DNA of 64,000 nt from NCBI GenBank assembly GCA_038148755.1, contig JAYQWA010000009.1:1-64000 (forward strand), given 5' to 3'. The notes under the pieces are model-generated. The model worked only from the letters and a program-made list of their open reading frames with translations, was not told where the DNA came from and searched no databases. The translations under genes were made by a program, and so were the position numbers. This document shows, piece by piece, positions 1 to 8,654 of the stretch; within the stretch, counting starts at the first letter, position 1; every line of letters begins with the position of its first letter. This DNA comes from UBA5109 sp038148755. Its GTDB lineage: Bacteria; Pseudomonadota; Gammaproteobacteria; Pseudomonadales; Pseudohongiellaceae.

Positions 1-1291
1 TATATCCACGACGATATTCAAATTTATCCACCGCTTTCATTAAGCCGATATTGCCCTCTTGAATAAGGTCAAGGAACTGCAAACCCCGGTTGGTATATTT
101 TTTGGCAATAGATATAACCAGACGTAGATTCGCTTCAACCATGTCTTTTTTGGCTCGGCGTGATTTAGCTTCACCAATCGACATTTGGCGATTGATGTCT
201 TTGATTTCTGCAATGGTCAGTCCGGTTTCAGATTCAACCATTGCTAATTTTCGCTGCGCACGAACCACTTCAACTTTAACTTTAGCCAAAGTTTCAGAGT
301 AGGGTTTGCCTTTTAAATAAGGCTCAATCCACTTTTGGTTAACTTCGTTGCCCGGAAATTCTTTAATAAAAATTGAACGAGGCATTTTCCCAGTGCGTAC
401 TACCAGATTCTGGATATTTTTTTCATGGCGCATGATGCGGTTCAGTATGCCGCGAATATGTTCAAGCAGAGGGTCAAACTGTTTGGGAACCAATTTAAAG
501 TATTTGAATACTTCACCTAAAGACTCCATGGCTGCAATGCCTTTTTCATGCTGGCGGCCATACTTTTTCAATGCACGCTGACTGGCGTTATAGGTTTTCT
601 TTAATTCAGCGAAACGAATTTTTGCTTCTTCAGGGTCAGGGCCGGAGCTGCCTTCGTCATCATCGTCTCCTGCTACAGCAGTACTGTCATCATCATCGTC
701 GTCATCGTCAGTACTGACGGCATTACTTTCATCGTCATCTATCGTTGTATCAGCAGGTGGAATAATGTCATCGTCAGTAGTGTCCAGATAACCCGTCAGG
801 ATATCGCTAAGCTTGCGCTCATCTTTCTCATATAGAGCATATTCATCAAGAATGAACTGGACAGTTCCCGGGAAAAATGCCATCGCTGCCATTAATTCAC
901 GAATACCTTCTTCAATGCGTTTGGCAATAACAATCTCACCTTCACGTGTCAGCAATTCAACCGTACCCATTTCACGCATATACATACGAACCGGATCAGT
1001 GGTTCTACCTGCTTCATTTTCTACAGCAGCAAGTGCAGCAGCAGCTTCGGCCGCAGCAAGTTCGTCAGTTGACTCATTCTCAATCATGAGTAATTCATCG
1101 GCATCTGGTGCGGTTTCATAAACCTTGATGCCCATGTCATCAATCATCTGGATGATATCTTCAACCTGATCCGGGTCAGAAATAGATTCCGGCAAATGAT
1201 CGTTTACTTGAGCATAAGTCAGGTAAGACTGCTCTTTTCCTTTTGCAATCAATGCCTTAAGGCTGGATTGTTGAGTGCCGATGTCGCTCAT
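1..1291 (-). CDS. rpoD: RNA polymerase sigma factor RpoD (sigma-70), N-terminal 430 residues, cut by window edge
   Basis: Primary sigma factor, which directs RNA polymerase to housekeeping promoters. Reading leftward from ATG at 1291, the frame stays open to the window edge. Visible parts are the N-terminal region 1.1 (starting MSDIGTQQSSLKALIAKGKE), a linker very rich in aspartate (runs of D encoded around 650-740), the non-conserved region with FPGNEVN, and region 2 with EANLRLVISIAKKY and the core-binding segment GLQFLDLIQEGNIGLMKAV; the remainder (regions 2.4-4) lies outside. It is the last gene of the rpsU-yqeY-dnaG-rpoD block, the usual gammaproteobacterial macromolecular-synthesis operon. 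A TATAAT on the minus strand (1384-1389) may mark a promoter of its own, but no good -35 element accompanies it. The acidic linker length is unremarkable for the family. Confidence 0.97.
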   Translation of the reverse strand, partial: MSDIGTQQSSLKALIAKGKEQSYLTYAQVNDHLPESISDPDQVEDIIQMIDDMGIKVYETAPDADELLMIENESTDELAAAEAAAALAAVENEAGRTTDPVRMYMREMGTVELLTREGEIVIAKRIEEGIRELMAAMAFFPGTVQFILDEYALYEKDERKLSDILTGYLDTTDDDIIPPADTTIDDDESNAVSTDDDDDDDDSTAVAGDDDDEGSSGPDPEEAKIRFAELKKTYNASQRALKKYGRQHEKGIAAMESLGEVFKYFKLVPKQFDPLLEHIRGILNRIMRHEKNIQNLVVRTGKMPRSIFIKEFPGNEVNQKWIEPYLKGKPYSETLAKVKVEVVRAQRKLAMVESETGLTIAEIKDINRQMSIGEAKSRRAKKDMVEANLRLVISIAKKYTNRGLQFLDLIQEGNIGLMKAVDKFEYRRGY

Positions 1292-1450
1292 ATGGCTAAG
1301 TCACCTATGGTTATTTATTAAAGTTATCTACGGTATAACCTGTGAAAGGGATAGAATATTCAACGGATAAAAACTAACCGCCTATTATATCCAAGCCAGC
1401 AAATTGATACTAGTTCAACTTATACTTAGATAGGGTTTGCTGCTTAAAAT

Positions 1451-3256
1451 TCAAGTTTTAGCCACATTTGACCGGTCTTTAGCCGATAATTTTTTTCGGG
1501 CTTCTGCCAGAAGTGTATTTTGTGCTTCTTCTTTTTTTGCCGCAGCTGTCAAATATTGCACAATTTCTTTGAATTCTTTCTCAACGCCTGCTACCGGTGT
1601 AATTTGCTCACGATCCTGTAATTGGATTAGTTGAGAGCCAATCGGTGTGCCATAAATACTTGCCAGCAGTTCATGCGTGCTGCTGGTTGGAGCATTCCTG
1701 GCCAGCTTAATTACCTCGAATAGCAAATCTACTGCCTGGCCTTCCAGCTGCTTGATAGATTCGTCTATTTCGATTTTGTTTACGATGCTTGGCCTCAGCA
1801 AAATGAGATTGACTGCCTTCCTGCAGGCAGATTGCGCTGACTTTTTACGGGCTGAGGACCCCGGATTTAAGGCAGTTTCAGTTTTTACGGGCTCAACAGG
1901 TTCTGCCTGCTTTGTCGGGGCATATGGATGAGGCTCCACTGGTTTTGAGCTTCCTCCATACATCTTATGTAGCGTCGTTGTTTCTACCCCGGTCAGTTTT
2001 GCCAGCTGGTCAAGAATAAGCTGACGTAGCAATCCATCAGGGAATTGTTTGATCAATGGCATAGCAAGGGTGCCCAGTTTGGCCCTACCTTCAAGTGAGT
2101 CCATATCTACTTGTGAACATAAATTTTCGAAAAAGAATTCAGCTAATTGGCCGGCTTTCCCGATCGAATCAACAAATGCCTTAGTGCCTATTTTTCTGAC
2201 CTGACTGTCCGGATCTTCCCCATCTGGTAAAAACAAGAAGCGTGCACTTCTGCCATCTTCCATAAGCGGTATTGCCTGCTGCAAAGCACGCCAGGCAGCA
2301 TCACGACCTGCGTTGTCGCCATCAAAGCAAAATACAACTTCAGGGACTAATTTAAATAGTTTTTTCAGATGCGAGGTTGAAGTTGCTGTGCCCAGAGTTG
2401 CGACACAGTAATGGATGTCGTTTTGGGCTAGGGCGATAACATCCATATACCCTTCTACGATCAGAAGACGCTCGAGCTTGCGAACTTTTTGTTTGGCTTC
2501 ATAAAGCCCATAAAGCTCTTCGGCTTTGTGGAATACCGGCGTTTCAGGAGAATTAAGATATTTCGGTTTATCATCGCCAATAACTCTCCCACCAAAGGCT
2601 ATAACCCGACCACGTTGATCTCTGATTGGGAACATGATGCGATTTCTAAAGCGATCATAGACAGGGTTTCGTTTGTTTTCGGGATTTTCGATCAGTAGCC
2701 CCGCATCAAGCAAAGCTTTCTTTTGATCAGCTGTGTTCCCCAGTTTTTCTAATACGTTTTGCCAGCCTGGTGGGGCAAAGCCCAGTTTAAAGTCGCGCGC
2801 TATCTCCCCACTGAGCCCCCGGCCTTTGAGATAATTAATAACAGAGTTTTTTTCAGGGTGTTGACGTAGTTGTTGCTGGTAAAAATTTGAGGCATTTTGC
2901 AGTACATCAAAGAGAGCCTGGTTGAGCTCACGCTGTTGCTGTAGCCTGGGAGATTCTTCTCTGGGGACTTCCAGCCCCATGCTGTTTGCGAGTGATTCAA
3001 TGGCTTGAGGATACTCAATATTTTCATAATCCATGACAAAGCCAATGGCGTTACCACCTTTGCCACAACCAAAGCAATAATAAAACTGTTTGTCAGGTTC
3101 TACCGAAAATGAAGGTGTTTTTTCCTGATGGAAAGGGCAAAGTCCGCTATAGTTTTTACCGGTTTTTCTAAGGGTGACACGTTCCCCAACAACGTCCACG
3201 ATATCCGCGCGGGCGAGCAAGTCGTCGATGAAGGATTGTGGGATTAAACCTGCCAT
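1451..3256 (-). CDS. dnaG: DNA primase DnaG
   Basis: Synthesises the RNA primers for lagging-strand replication. The 601-residue length is normal. An N-terminal CHC2 zinc ribbon is visible with C40, H43, C61 and C64. The TOPRIM catalytic core follows, with E268 in VEGYMDV and D312/D314 in FDGDNAG. The C-terminal third, after a proline-rich linker near residues 435-460, is the DnaB-helicase interaction domain. The start ATG at 3256 gives the family-typical N-terminus MAGLIPQSFIDDLLAR. It lies between yqeY (250 nt upstream) and rpoD (159 nt downstream). The upstream spacer carries a nested inverted repeat (3314-3374). Confidence 0.97.
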   Translation of the reverse strand: MAGLIPQSFIDDLLARADIVDVVGERVTLRKTGKNYSGLCPFHQEKTPSFSVEPDKQFYYCFGCGKGGNAIGFVMDYENIEYPQAIESLANSMGLEVPREESPRLQQQRELNQALFDVLQNASNFYQQQLRQHPEKNSVINYLKGRGLSGEIARDFKLGFAPPGWQNVLEKLGNTADQKKALLDAGLLIENPENKRNPVYDRFRNRIMFPIRDQRGRVIAFGGRVIGDDKPKYLNSPETPVFHKAEELYGLYEAKQKVRKLERLLIVEGYMDVIALAQNDIHYCVATLGTATSTSHLKKLFKLVPEVVFCFDGDNAGRDAAWRALQQAIPLMEDGRSARFLFLPDGEDPDSQVRKIGTKAFVDSIGKAGQLAEFFFENLCSQVDMDSLEGRAKLGTLAMPLIKQFPDGLLRQLILDQLAKLTGVETTTLHKMYGGSSKPVEPHPYAPTKQAEPVEPVKTETALNPGSSARKKSAQSACRKAVNLILLRPSIVNKIEIDESIKQLEGQAVDLLFEVIKLARNAPTSSTHELLASIYGTPIGSQLIQLQDREQITPVAGVEKEFKEIVQYLTAAAKKEEAQNTLLAEARKKLSAKDRSNVAKT

Positions 3257-3313
3257 ATAATTTTTTAATCTTAATTAGCCTGATGCTGCTATTACGCTTG
3301 CAATTTCTTCGTT

Positions 3314-3374
3314 AAAAATATTTTACCCCATGCTCACTTACTGTTAGTAAGCTGCACTGGTTTAAAATATTTTT
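3314..3374. repeat. Nested inverted repeat between yqeY and dnaG
   Basis: Twelve-base arms at 3314-3325 (aaaaatatttta) and 3363-3374 (taaaatattttt) are exact reverse complements. Inside them sits a small hairpin, cttac-tgtta-gtaag. In the yqeY-dnaG transcript this would fold as a two-tier hairpin just upstream of dnaG. The known E. coli rpsU-dnaG spacer carries an attenuating terminator; a similar role here is inference only. Confidence 0.5.
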
Positions 3375-3507
3375 GCCTTGAACTTGCTGCACTCATGACG
3401 CAGCTTTATTCACTCAGAAAGATTTTTTCAGGGCTTGCAAGCTGCCATTTTTAGCTGGTAAAGAATAACTTAAAATGCAAAGAAGTGTTTTAAAAGATTG
3501 TGGGAAA

Positions 3508-3960
3508 TCAGGAAAGTTTGGATTTAACGAGTCCGCTGACCTGGCCCATATCGGCGCGACCCATGACTTTGGGGCGGACAATATTCATGACGGCACCCAT
3601 GTCCTTCATGGAACTTGCGCCAGCTTCGCTAATGGCATCACTCACTATGTCGGAAATTTCTGCTTCAGTCAGTGCCACAGGCAGGAATTCCTGAATAACA
3701 TCGATCTCCGCCTGTTCAACATCAGCTAAATCCTGGCGGTTTCCAGCTTCATATTGTTTTATGGAATCCCGTCGTTGTTTCAGCATCTTATCCAGAATAC
3801 TGAAGATGCGATCATCTTCCAGCTCAATGCGTTCATCGACTTCAACTTTTTTGAGTTCGGCAAGCATCAAACGAATGGCTGACAGGCGTGCCTTATCTTT
3901 GGCGCGCATGGCATCTTTCATGGCATCGCTGATTCTGGTTTTTAAGCTCGGCTCAGACAT
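3508..3960 (-). CDS. yqeY: GatB/YqeY domain protein
   Basis: A 150-residue protein of the YqeY family, related to the C-terminal tRNA-binding domain of the amidotransferase subunit GatB. The family signature is visible in the central EAGNRQDLADVEQAEI and in the C-terminal MGAVMNIVRPKVMGRADMG, which matches the usual ending of these proteins. The precise function is not established; it is thought to bear on tRNA handling. It lies between rpsU (38 nt upstream) and dnaG, as in many Pseudomonadales-type genomes. The start ATG at 3960 gives the typical N-terminus with the SLKTRISDAMKDAMRAKD helix. Confidence 0.93.
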   Translation of the reverse strand: MSEPSLKTRISDAMKDAMRAKDKARLSAIRLMLAELKKVEVDERIELEDDRIFSILDKMLKQRRDSIKQYEAGNRQDLADVEQAEIDVIQEFLPVALTEAEISDIVSDAISEAGASSMKDMGAVMNIVRPKVMGRADMGQVSGLVKSKLS

Positions 3961-3998
3961 GTCTGGAGGTGGTGTATTGATGAGAGGCTGGCTACTGG

Positions 3999-4214
3999 CT
4001 AGTAGAGGCGCTTGGTTCTTCGAGTCTCGCGCGAGACTTTCTTCATATGGCGCTTAACAGCTGCGGCAGCTTTGCGTTTGCGTATGGAAGTCGGCTTTTC
4101 GTAAAACTCACGGCGACGAACTTCAGCCAGGATTCCGGCTTTTTCGCAAGAGCGCTTGAAGCGGCGTAAAGCAACGTCAAAAGGCTCGTTTTCTTTTAAT
4201 CTGACAACAGGCAT
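3999..4214 (-). CDS. rpsU: 30S ribosomal protein S21
   Basis: Small basic ribosomal protein of 71 residues, the full family length, beginning MPVVRLKENEPFDVALRRFK and ending in an arginine/lysine-rich tail. It binds the 30S subunit near the 3' end of 16S rRNA and helps initiation. A purine-rich Shine-Dalgarno (cggagc) precedes the ATG. It is the first gene of the rpsU-yqeY-dnaG-rpoD block. In many gammaproteobacteria tsaD lies just beyond its promoter; here roughly 15 kb of envelope genes separate them. Confidence 0.98.
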   Translation of the reverse strand: MPVVRLKENEPFDVALRRFKRSCEKAGILAEVRRREFYEKPTSIRKRKAAAAVKRHMKKVSRETRRTKRLY

Positions 4215-4254
4215 TTATGCTCCGAAAGTTGTGTACATATAATTTAGGGCGGCG

Positions 4255-4284
4255 ATTCTAAAGCCTAATGCCCTGAAATGCAAA
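4255..4284 (-). promoter_or_regulatory. Candidate sigma-70 promoter of rpsU
   Basis: On the minus strand a -35-like TTTGCA (4279-4284) and a -10-like TAGAAT (4255-4260) are separated by 18 nt, with the -10 about 40 nt upstream of the rpsU ATG. The -10 matches the consensus at five of six positions and the -35 at four of six. Confidence 0.55.
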
Positions 4285-4318
4285 GGTTATAAGAATGCCA
4301 TAAATGAAATCAAGGATT

Positions 4319-4337
4319 GGCTATAACGTTATAAGCC
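4319..4337. promoter_or_regulatory. Palindrome upstream of rpsU promoter
   Basis: A 10-bp perfect palindrome (ataacgttat, 4323-4332) is flanked by ggct on one side and agcc on the other, giving a near-perfect 19-bp dyad. It lies 35 nt upstream of the presumed rpsU -35 element and 20 nt beyond the end of the neighbouring TPR gene. It could be an operator or part of a transcript end; neither is shown. The octamer gttataag in it also occurs at 4286-4293. Confidence 0.35.
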
Positions 4338-4357
4338 GGGTTGATTAAATTCTATTT

Positions 4358-5848
4358 CTAGTAGGAATAGTAATACCTGTATTCAACAGCTTCCTGAGCA
4401 AACAGTTCTCCCGCTCTCAATAAAGGCCGGAATTTGGTAATTCGAAGCTGGATTTCAAGGATGCTCTGAATTCTTGGAATCTCTTCGCTACTGCCATCCA
4501 GAAATGTGATGTCGCCGGTATTGCCTTGAGCATCAATAGAAAAACTTACATCAATGTAACCTCGGTAATCAGGATTCTGAATAAGCCCCAAACTCCCGGA
4601 AGTTTGTCTTGTTGCCGGGAAAGCCCCGATTCTTGGAATTGCTACAGGGATAGCAGATGTCAGCGCAGCATCAATGCTAGCATCATTAAACCCATCGTCA
4701 TGTAAAATTTGATAAGTGTTCCGGTAAGTGCTTTGCGCAGTGGCCACGCTACCATAGGCCAGCTCCCAGTCAGCCAGATCAAGCATGGCTATGGCAAGCT
4801 GTTGTTTGCCGATTCCTTCGGCTGACTGTATCAGGTTAACCACATATTCCAGAGCCGCTTTACCTGCATCATAACTTTCATCGCGACGTTGTTCAGAATT
4901 ACGTACTGCCTGCTCACGTGAATCGGAATAGTTGGGGTAAAACACATTGACGGCCCTTTCATAATCCATCTCCTGTTCTGCATGGTAAGCCAGACGGGCG
5001 ATGCGTCTGGCTACATCGACAACGGTAGCAAGGCTGGTGTTACTGCTGTAAGAGCTTTGGTAGTCCTTATACAGGTCTTCAAGTTTGCGTAAGCGAAGGT
5101 CGATTACATCATTTATGGTGACATCTCGAATCGAGCCGTCTGCTATAGCGCCGAGTGATGAATTACCTGTTACATCGGTTGTATTGATACCAGTTTGTCG
5201 TCTAACCCGTTGCGCTGAAGTTACTCGAGGAATAAAGCCAGGTGATTGAGAAAGATAGCCTTCCTTGAAGTAGGCTGAGCTGTACCAGTCAGCCAGATTC
5301 GTCATTGCACTGTACATCTCAGCTGAATCTGCAGCAAATTGAGAAGATTTGAGTTGGTAAATCTTTTCTTCGATGTCGGTGATTTCTGAGATGTTGTTTA
5401 GTTTTAAGTGGCTGAGAATCGACTGCTCAAGCATTGGGATTTGTTGCAGGCTGCCTTCCCCGTAAATCTCAACGGCGAGTCCAGCGGCGCTATTAAAAGT
5501 TGTGATTGCTTCTTCATGCTGATCAATCGCCTGTTGTGCCAGACCAAGTGTATTGAGTTGGCGCAGTAACTCAGGATCTCCTGGGTCCTCAGCTTCCATA
5601 TCGTTGAATTCTTCCTGCAATCTGGGGATAGCTTCTGCCGCTGATTGCCTATCAGCATCTGACAAGCCTCCGTTATTCAGTGTAATCAAGTCTGCTTGTG
5701 ACAAAGGAACGGGCGTGAAGAAAAGGTTGCTTAAGGTGTCATTCTGGGCATTGGCTGACAGGCTTGCTGTAGAAGCCAGCACCAAGAAAATAATATAAAT
5801 CAGACGCTTCAACAGATAATTATTTGCTGATAGCTTAAATACCGACAT
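4358..5848 (-). CDS. Exported TPR protein with TonB C-terminal-like domain (paralogue B)
   Basis: A 496-residue protein with an N-terminal signal peptide (hydrophobic LIYIIFLVLASTASLSANA, cleavage expected near residue 35). Helical TPR-like segments follow, including LNTLGLAQQAIDQHEEAITT near residues 100-120. The C-terminal 70 residues resemble the TonB C-terminal fold (GYIDVSFSIDAQGNTGDI followed by LRITKFRPLLRAGELF) and end in YRYYYSY. It lacks the proline-rich spacer of classical TonB. The function is unknown; an envelope partner of a TonB-dependent receptor is one inference. It sits 45 nt downstream of its paralogue at 5894-7408 and was probably cotranscribed with it. The Shine-Dalgarno aaaggga precedes the ATG. 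Confidence 0.8.
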   Translation of the reverse strand: MSVFKLSANNYLLKRLIYIIFLVLASTASLSANAQNDTLSNLFFTPVPLSQADLITLNNGGLSDADRQSAAEAIPRLQEEFNDMEAEDPGDPELLRQLNTLGLAQQAIDQHEEAITTFNSAAGLAVEIYGEGSLQQIPMLEQSILSHLKLNNISEITDIEEKIYQLKSSQFAADSAEMYSAMTNLADWYSSAYFKEGYLSQSPGFIPRVTSAQRVRRQTGINTTDVTGNSSLGAIADGSIRDVTINDVIDLRLRKLEDLYKDYQSSYSSNTSLATVVDVARRIARLAYHAEQEMDYERAVNVFYPNYSDSREQAVRNSEQRRDESYDAGKAALEYVVNLIQSAEGIGKQQLAIAMLDLADWELAYGSVATAQSTYRNTYQILHDDGFNDASIDAALTSAIPVAIPRIGAFPATRQTSGSLGLIQNPDYRGYIDVSFSIDAQGNTGDITFLDGSSEEIPRIQSILEIQLRITKFRPLLRAGELFAQEAVEYRYYYSY

Positions 5849-5893
5849 ATATAAATTCCCTTTACGTTAAAGCCTTAAAAAGCATAACTGGTT

Positions 5894-7408
5894 TTAATAG
5901 GCGTAATAGTATCTAAGGTTGATGCTTCTTGAACTAATTAATTCACCATTGCTAATGTGCGGTCGGTATTTTGCCATTCTCAGGCTGGAACTGATGAACC
6001 GCTGTACTTCCTGGGCATCCTCCCAATTACTGTCACCAAATGCGATGTCTTCAATATTGCCTAACTCATCTATATTGAAGCTCACATCAATATAACCTCT
6101 GTATACCAGGTCAATATCATCAGGCAGACCAGCGCTTCGGCGTGTAAACATATGTGTGGCTACTTGGGGGACTTGTCTTGGAATGGAATCATTAAGTGCT
6201 GCATCGGCTTCCTCAGGAGAGATGCCCATAGATGCCATTACGCTATAAGCTTCCTGGTAAGCAGTCTGAGCTGCCTGGATTTTGCCATAGGCTAGGTGCC
6301 AGTCACCCAATTCAATTAATGCAGGAGCCAAAAATCTTGAGCTGGCTTCAATGCTTTCTAATAAACTGACGATATATTGCAAGGCATTTTTGCCACGGGT
6401 ATAGCTTTGTTCTAACCTGGCCTGAGAATTTCTATATTGCTGTATTAGGGTATTGATATAGTTAGGGTTAAAGCTAGGGTATTGTTCTTCGAAATCCATT
6501 TCCTGCTTGGTGATAAAAGATAATCCAGCTATCCGGCGAGCGGTTTGGATGATAGGTATTACATTGGGTTGTTCTGAAGCATAGATATTTTCTTGTAATT
6601 GCTCAAACATATCGCCGACTCTCAGCAATGTAGGATGCTCTATGTCTCTAGGGCTTATTTGTCTTATATTGCCATTCAGGATGTTATTGAACTGCGCGTT
6701 ATTTGGATTTGCCATAAATTGTTGAATCATATCTTGATCTCCAGCCAGGCTGGCTGTTGACCGTGGTGTACGCGGGGCTATGTTTTCTACCATTTCCAGT
6801 TGTTGATTACTGCTTTGGAAATTAGCTCTAAAAAAAGTTGAGATATACCAATCTGTGAGCGTAAAAGTTGCGATAACCATTTCCATCTCTGCTGCGGAAT
6901 AATTCTGCAAGTGCAGGAATTGCATGTATTCCTGCCAGAGCGTCGCGTTGTCCAAATCCCCTAAGGCAATATAGCTTTGAATAATTTTTTGTAACAGTGG
7001 CAGTTGATCCAGATTGTATAAGCCGTTCTGGACTTTGGTGATTTGGACTGCATCTCTGTAACTAGCGATTGCATTCTCGTGCTGCCCCAGAGATCTATAG
7101 GTATCAGCGAGATCAATGTAATCTTCAAGTAATTCGAAGTTATAAGGGCTGTTGCTTTCTAGCTGAATAGTATTGATGGCTTCTTGGTAAAGGCCAATTG
7201 CTTGAAACAATGCAATATTTTCTTCAGGACTTAAGTCCTCGGTAAGTGTAAATTCGGGTGTTTCAGAAGGGAGGGTAATTTCGAAAATTAGATTGGCCGG
7301 ATCAAATGCAACCTGAGAATATGCGTTCACAGCATAAAAGCAACTGACTAATTGAAAGGCAGCTTTGCTGAAAAGAATTTTTATTGTTGAGTTGAATGAT
7401 TGGTACAT
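5894..7408 (-). CDS. Exported TPR protein with TonB C-terminal-like domain (paralogue A)
   Basis: A 504-residue protein with the same layout as the gene downstream: N-terminal signal sequence (cleavage plausible after VNAYSQ near residue 32), TPR-like helices (for example YRSLGQHENAIASYRDAVQI near residues 108-127), a conserved middle with ARRIAGLSF and QEMDFE, and a C-terminal TonB-like domain starting GYIDVSFNIDELGNIEDI and ending LRYYYAY. The paralogue has matching segments (VARRIARLAYHAEQEMDYE and LAYGSVATAQSTYRNTY against LAYGKIQAAQTAYQEAY), so this is a diverged tandem duplication. A Shine-Dalgarno (gaggga) precedes the ATG. Its function is not known. Confidence 0.8.
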   Translation of the reverse strand: MYQSFNSTIKILFSKAAFQLVSCFYAVNAYSQVAFDPANLIFEITLPSETPEFTLTEDLSPEENIALFQAIGLYQEAINTIQLESNSPYNFELLEDYIDLADTYRSLGQHENAIASYRDAVQITKVQNGLYNLDQLPLLQKIIQSYIALGDLDNATLWQEYMQFLHLQNYSAAEMEMVIATFTLTDWYISTFFRANFQSSNQQLEMVENIAPRTPRSTASLAGDQDMIQQFMANPNNAQFNNILNGNIRQISPRDIEHPTLLRVGDMFEQLQENIYASEQPNVIPIIQTARRIAGLSFITKQEMDFEEQYPSFNPNYINTLIQQYRNSQARLEQSYTRGKNALQYIVSLLESIEASSRFLAPALIELGDWHLAYGKIQAAQTAYQEAYSVMASMGISPEEADAALNDSIPRQVPQVATHMFTRRSAGLPDDIDLVYRGYIDVSFNIDELGNIEDIAFGDSNWEDAQEVQRFISSSLRMAKYRPHISNGELISSRSINLRYYYAY

Positions 7409-7630
7409 TCATGTATCCCTCAGAACCACTATGCTACCAACTACAGATATCTAGTTACATTTACGTCTAATATGATGATTTTACGAGAATAAGTTTAGGA
7501 GAATAAGCCTGTTTTTGCTGCAGGTCTAGGTAATTCATAGTCTTTCACTACACGGTGTGGTGCTTTGCAGTAAACATTTATATACTACGTGGCGGACTCA
7601 AAGATAGATTTACTGGAAAAGGTTAGAAAT

Positions 7631-8587
7631 ATGAAAATAACAATATTAAAAACAACAACGCTTGCACTCGCGTTGTCGGCAACATCATACAGTGCATTAG
7701 GCCAGGATTTTGTTGGCTGGCTGGATTATGGTGATGGTGGTGCGCAGTGGGAAAGAAGTAAGCAGCGTCTACAGGCATTTGGGGAGGAATTTGATACTGC
7801 TTTTGAGATGTATCAATACCTGGAACGTCAGGCTAATGGTGGAGATCAACTGAGCTGGGAAGACATGGCGCGGCCGGAATATGACTGGTCAGGAATCTAT
7901 ACCAGAACCAGAGGGGGGCTTTCCTATGACCCCGATATTCCTGCTGACCAGACTACAGCCAAGTTAACCGAAGCCGGAGCGGCAGCAAGGCAGGCAAAAA
8001 TTGACTTGATTACTACTACGGGCGGGGAATATGACCCGATCTCTGATTGTCGACCCCCTGGACACCCGCGCTGGGCAACTGAGCCATTCCTGCATGAATT
8101 TATTGTGACGCCAGACCAAACCTGGCTGGTTAATGAAATGGTGAATGATGTGCGTCGAGTTTATACCGATGGCAGAGCACACACCCTGCCGGAAGATGCC
8201 TATCAAACCTGGAATGGTGACACAATCGGATTCTGGGATGATGATGTTCTGGTAACACATACTACTTACTTGAATGCTGGTCAGTATCAACGCGGCACTC
8301 AGCCTGATTATTCAGATCAGGTTGAAGTCGTTGAGCGCTGGCGTAAAGTTAGCGGTATTTTGCTGGAAGCAGATTTCTGGGTGTTTGATCCGGTTAATTT
8401 GACTGAGCCCTGGTATACACGTCAAAGCTGGATTGAGCTGGAAAATGATGACACGCTACTAAGAATAAGATATTGGTGGTGTGGTGAAAATCAAAATAAC
8501 GACATTACTATCCTGGACGATGGAACCAGCCAGTTCCTGGATTTTGACTTTTTGGATAACGATGAGGAAATCAGTTCTGATCTTTAA
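7631..8587 (+). CDS. Secreted protein of the DUF6152-associated type, function unknown
   Basis: A 318-residue predicted secreted protein. ATG at 7631 was chosen over an in-frame GTG at 7589 because it directly starts a signal peptide (MKITILKTTTLALALSATSYSALG). The middle carries a pattern I associate with uncharacterised secreted proteins found beside DUF6152 genes: PFLHEFIVTPDQTWLV, then RRVYTDGRAH, then WNGDTIGFWDDDVLVTHTT. The same scheme recurs in the protein at 12830-13744 (TIWMDGREH, TTGRWENGTLITKTTHL). No catalytic motif is evident. A DUF6152 gene follows 67 nt downstream, probably in the same transcript. The gene diverges from the TPR pair. Confidence 0.8.
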   Translation: MKITILKTTTLALALSATSYSALGQDFVGWLDYGDGGAQWERSKQRLQAFGEEFDTAFEMYQYLERQANGGDQLSWEDMARPEYDWSGIYTRTRGGLSYDPDIPADQTTAKLTEAGAAARQAKIDLITTTGGEYDPISDCRPPGHPRWATEPFLHEFIVTPDQTWLVNEMVNDVRRVYTDGRAHTLPEDAYQTWNGDTIGFWDDDVLVTHTTYLNAGQYQRGTQPDYSDQVEVVERWRKVSGILLEADFWVFDPVNLTEPWYTRQSWIELENDDTLLRIRYWWCGENQNNDITILDDGTSQFLDFDFLDNDEEISSDL

Positions 8588-8654
8588 AACAAGAATCAGA
8601 ACCACCATAAACAGATTGTAAATATTGAGAAATATTATTATGAGGAGAGAGAAG

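Noticed and set aside
3433..3442. Palindrome gcttgcaagc near the end of yqeY
   Set aside because: The ten bases leave no loop and no T run follows, so it is neither a terminator nor strong evidence of an operator.
7589..7630. GTG start giving a 14-residue longer N-terminus for the secreted protein
   Set aside because: The ATG at 7631 directly opens a signal peptide; the upstream residues are charged and would block it.
8625..8654. Upstream start for the DUF6152 gene
   Set aside because: The strong Shine-Dalgarno gaggagag lies just before the ATG at 8655, which starts the signal peptide.
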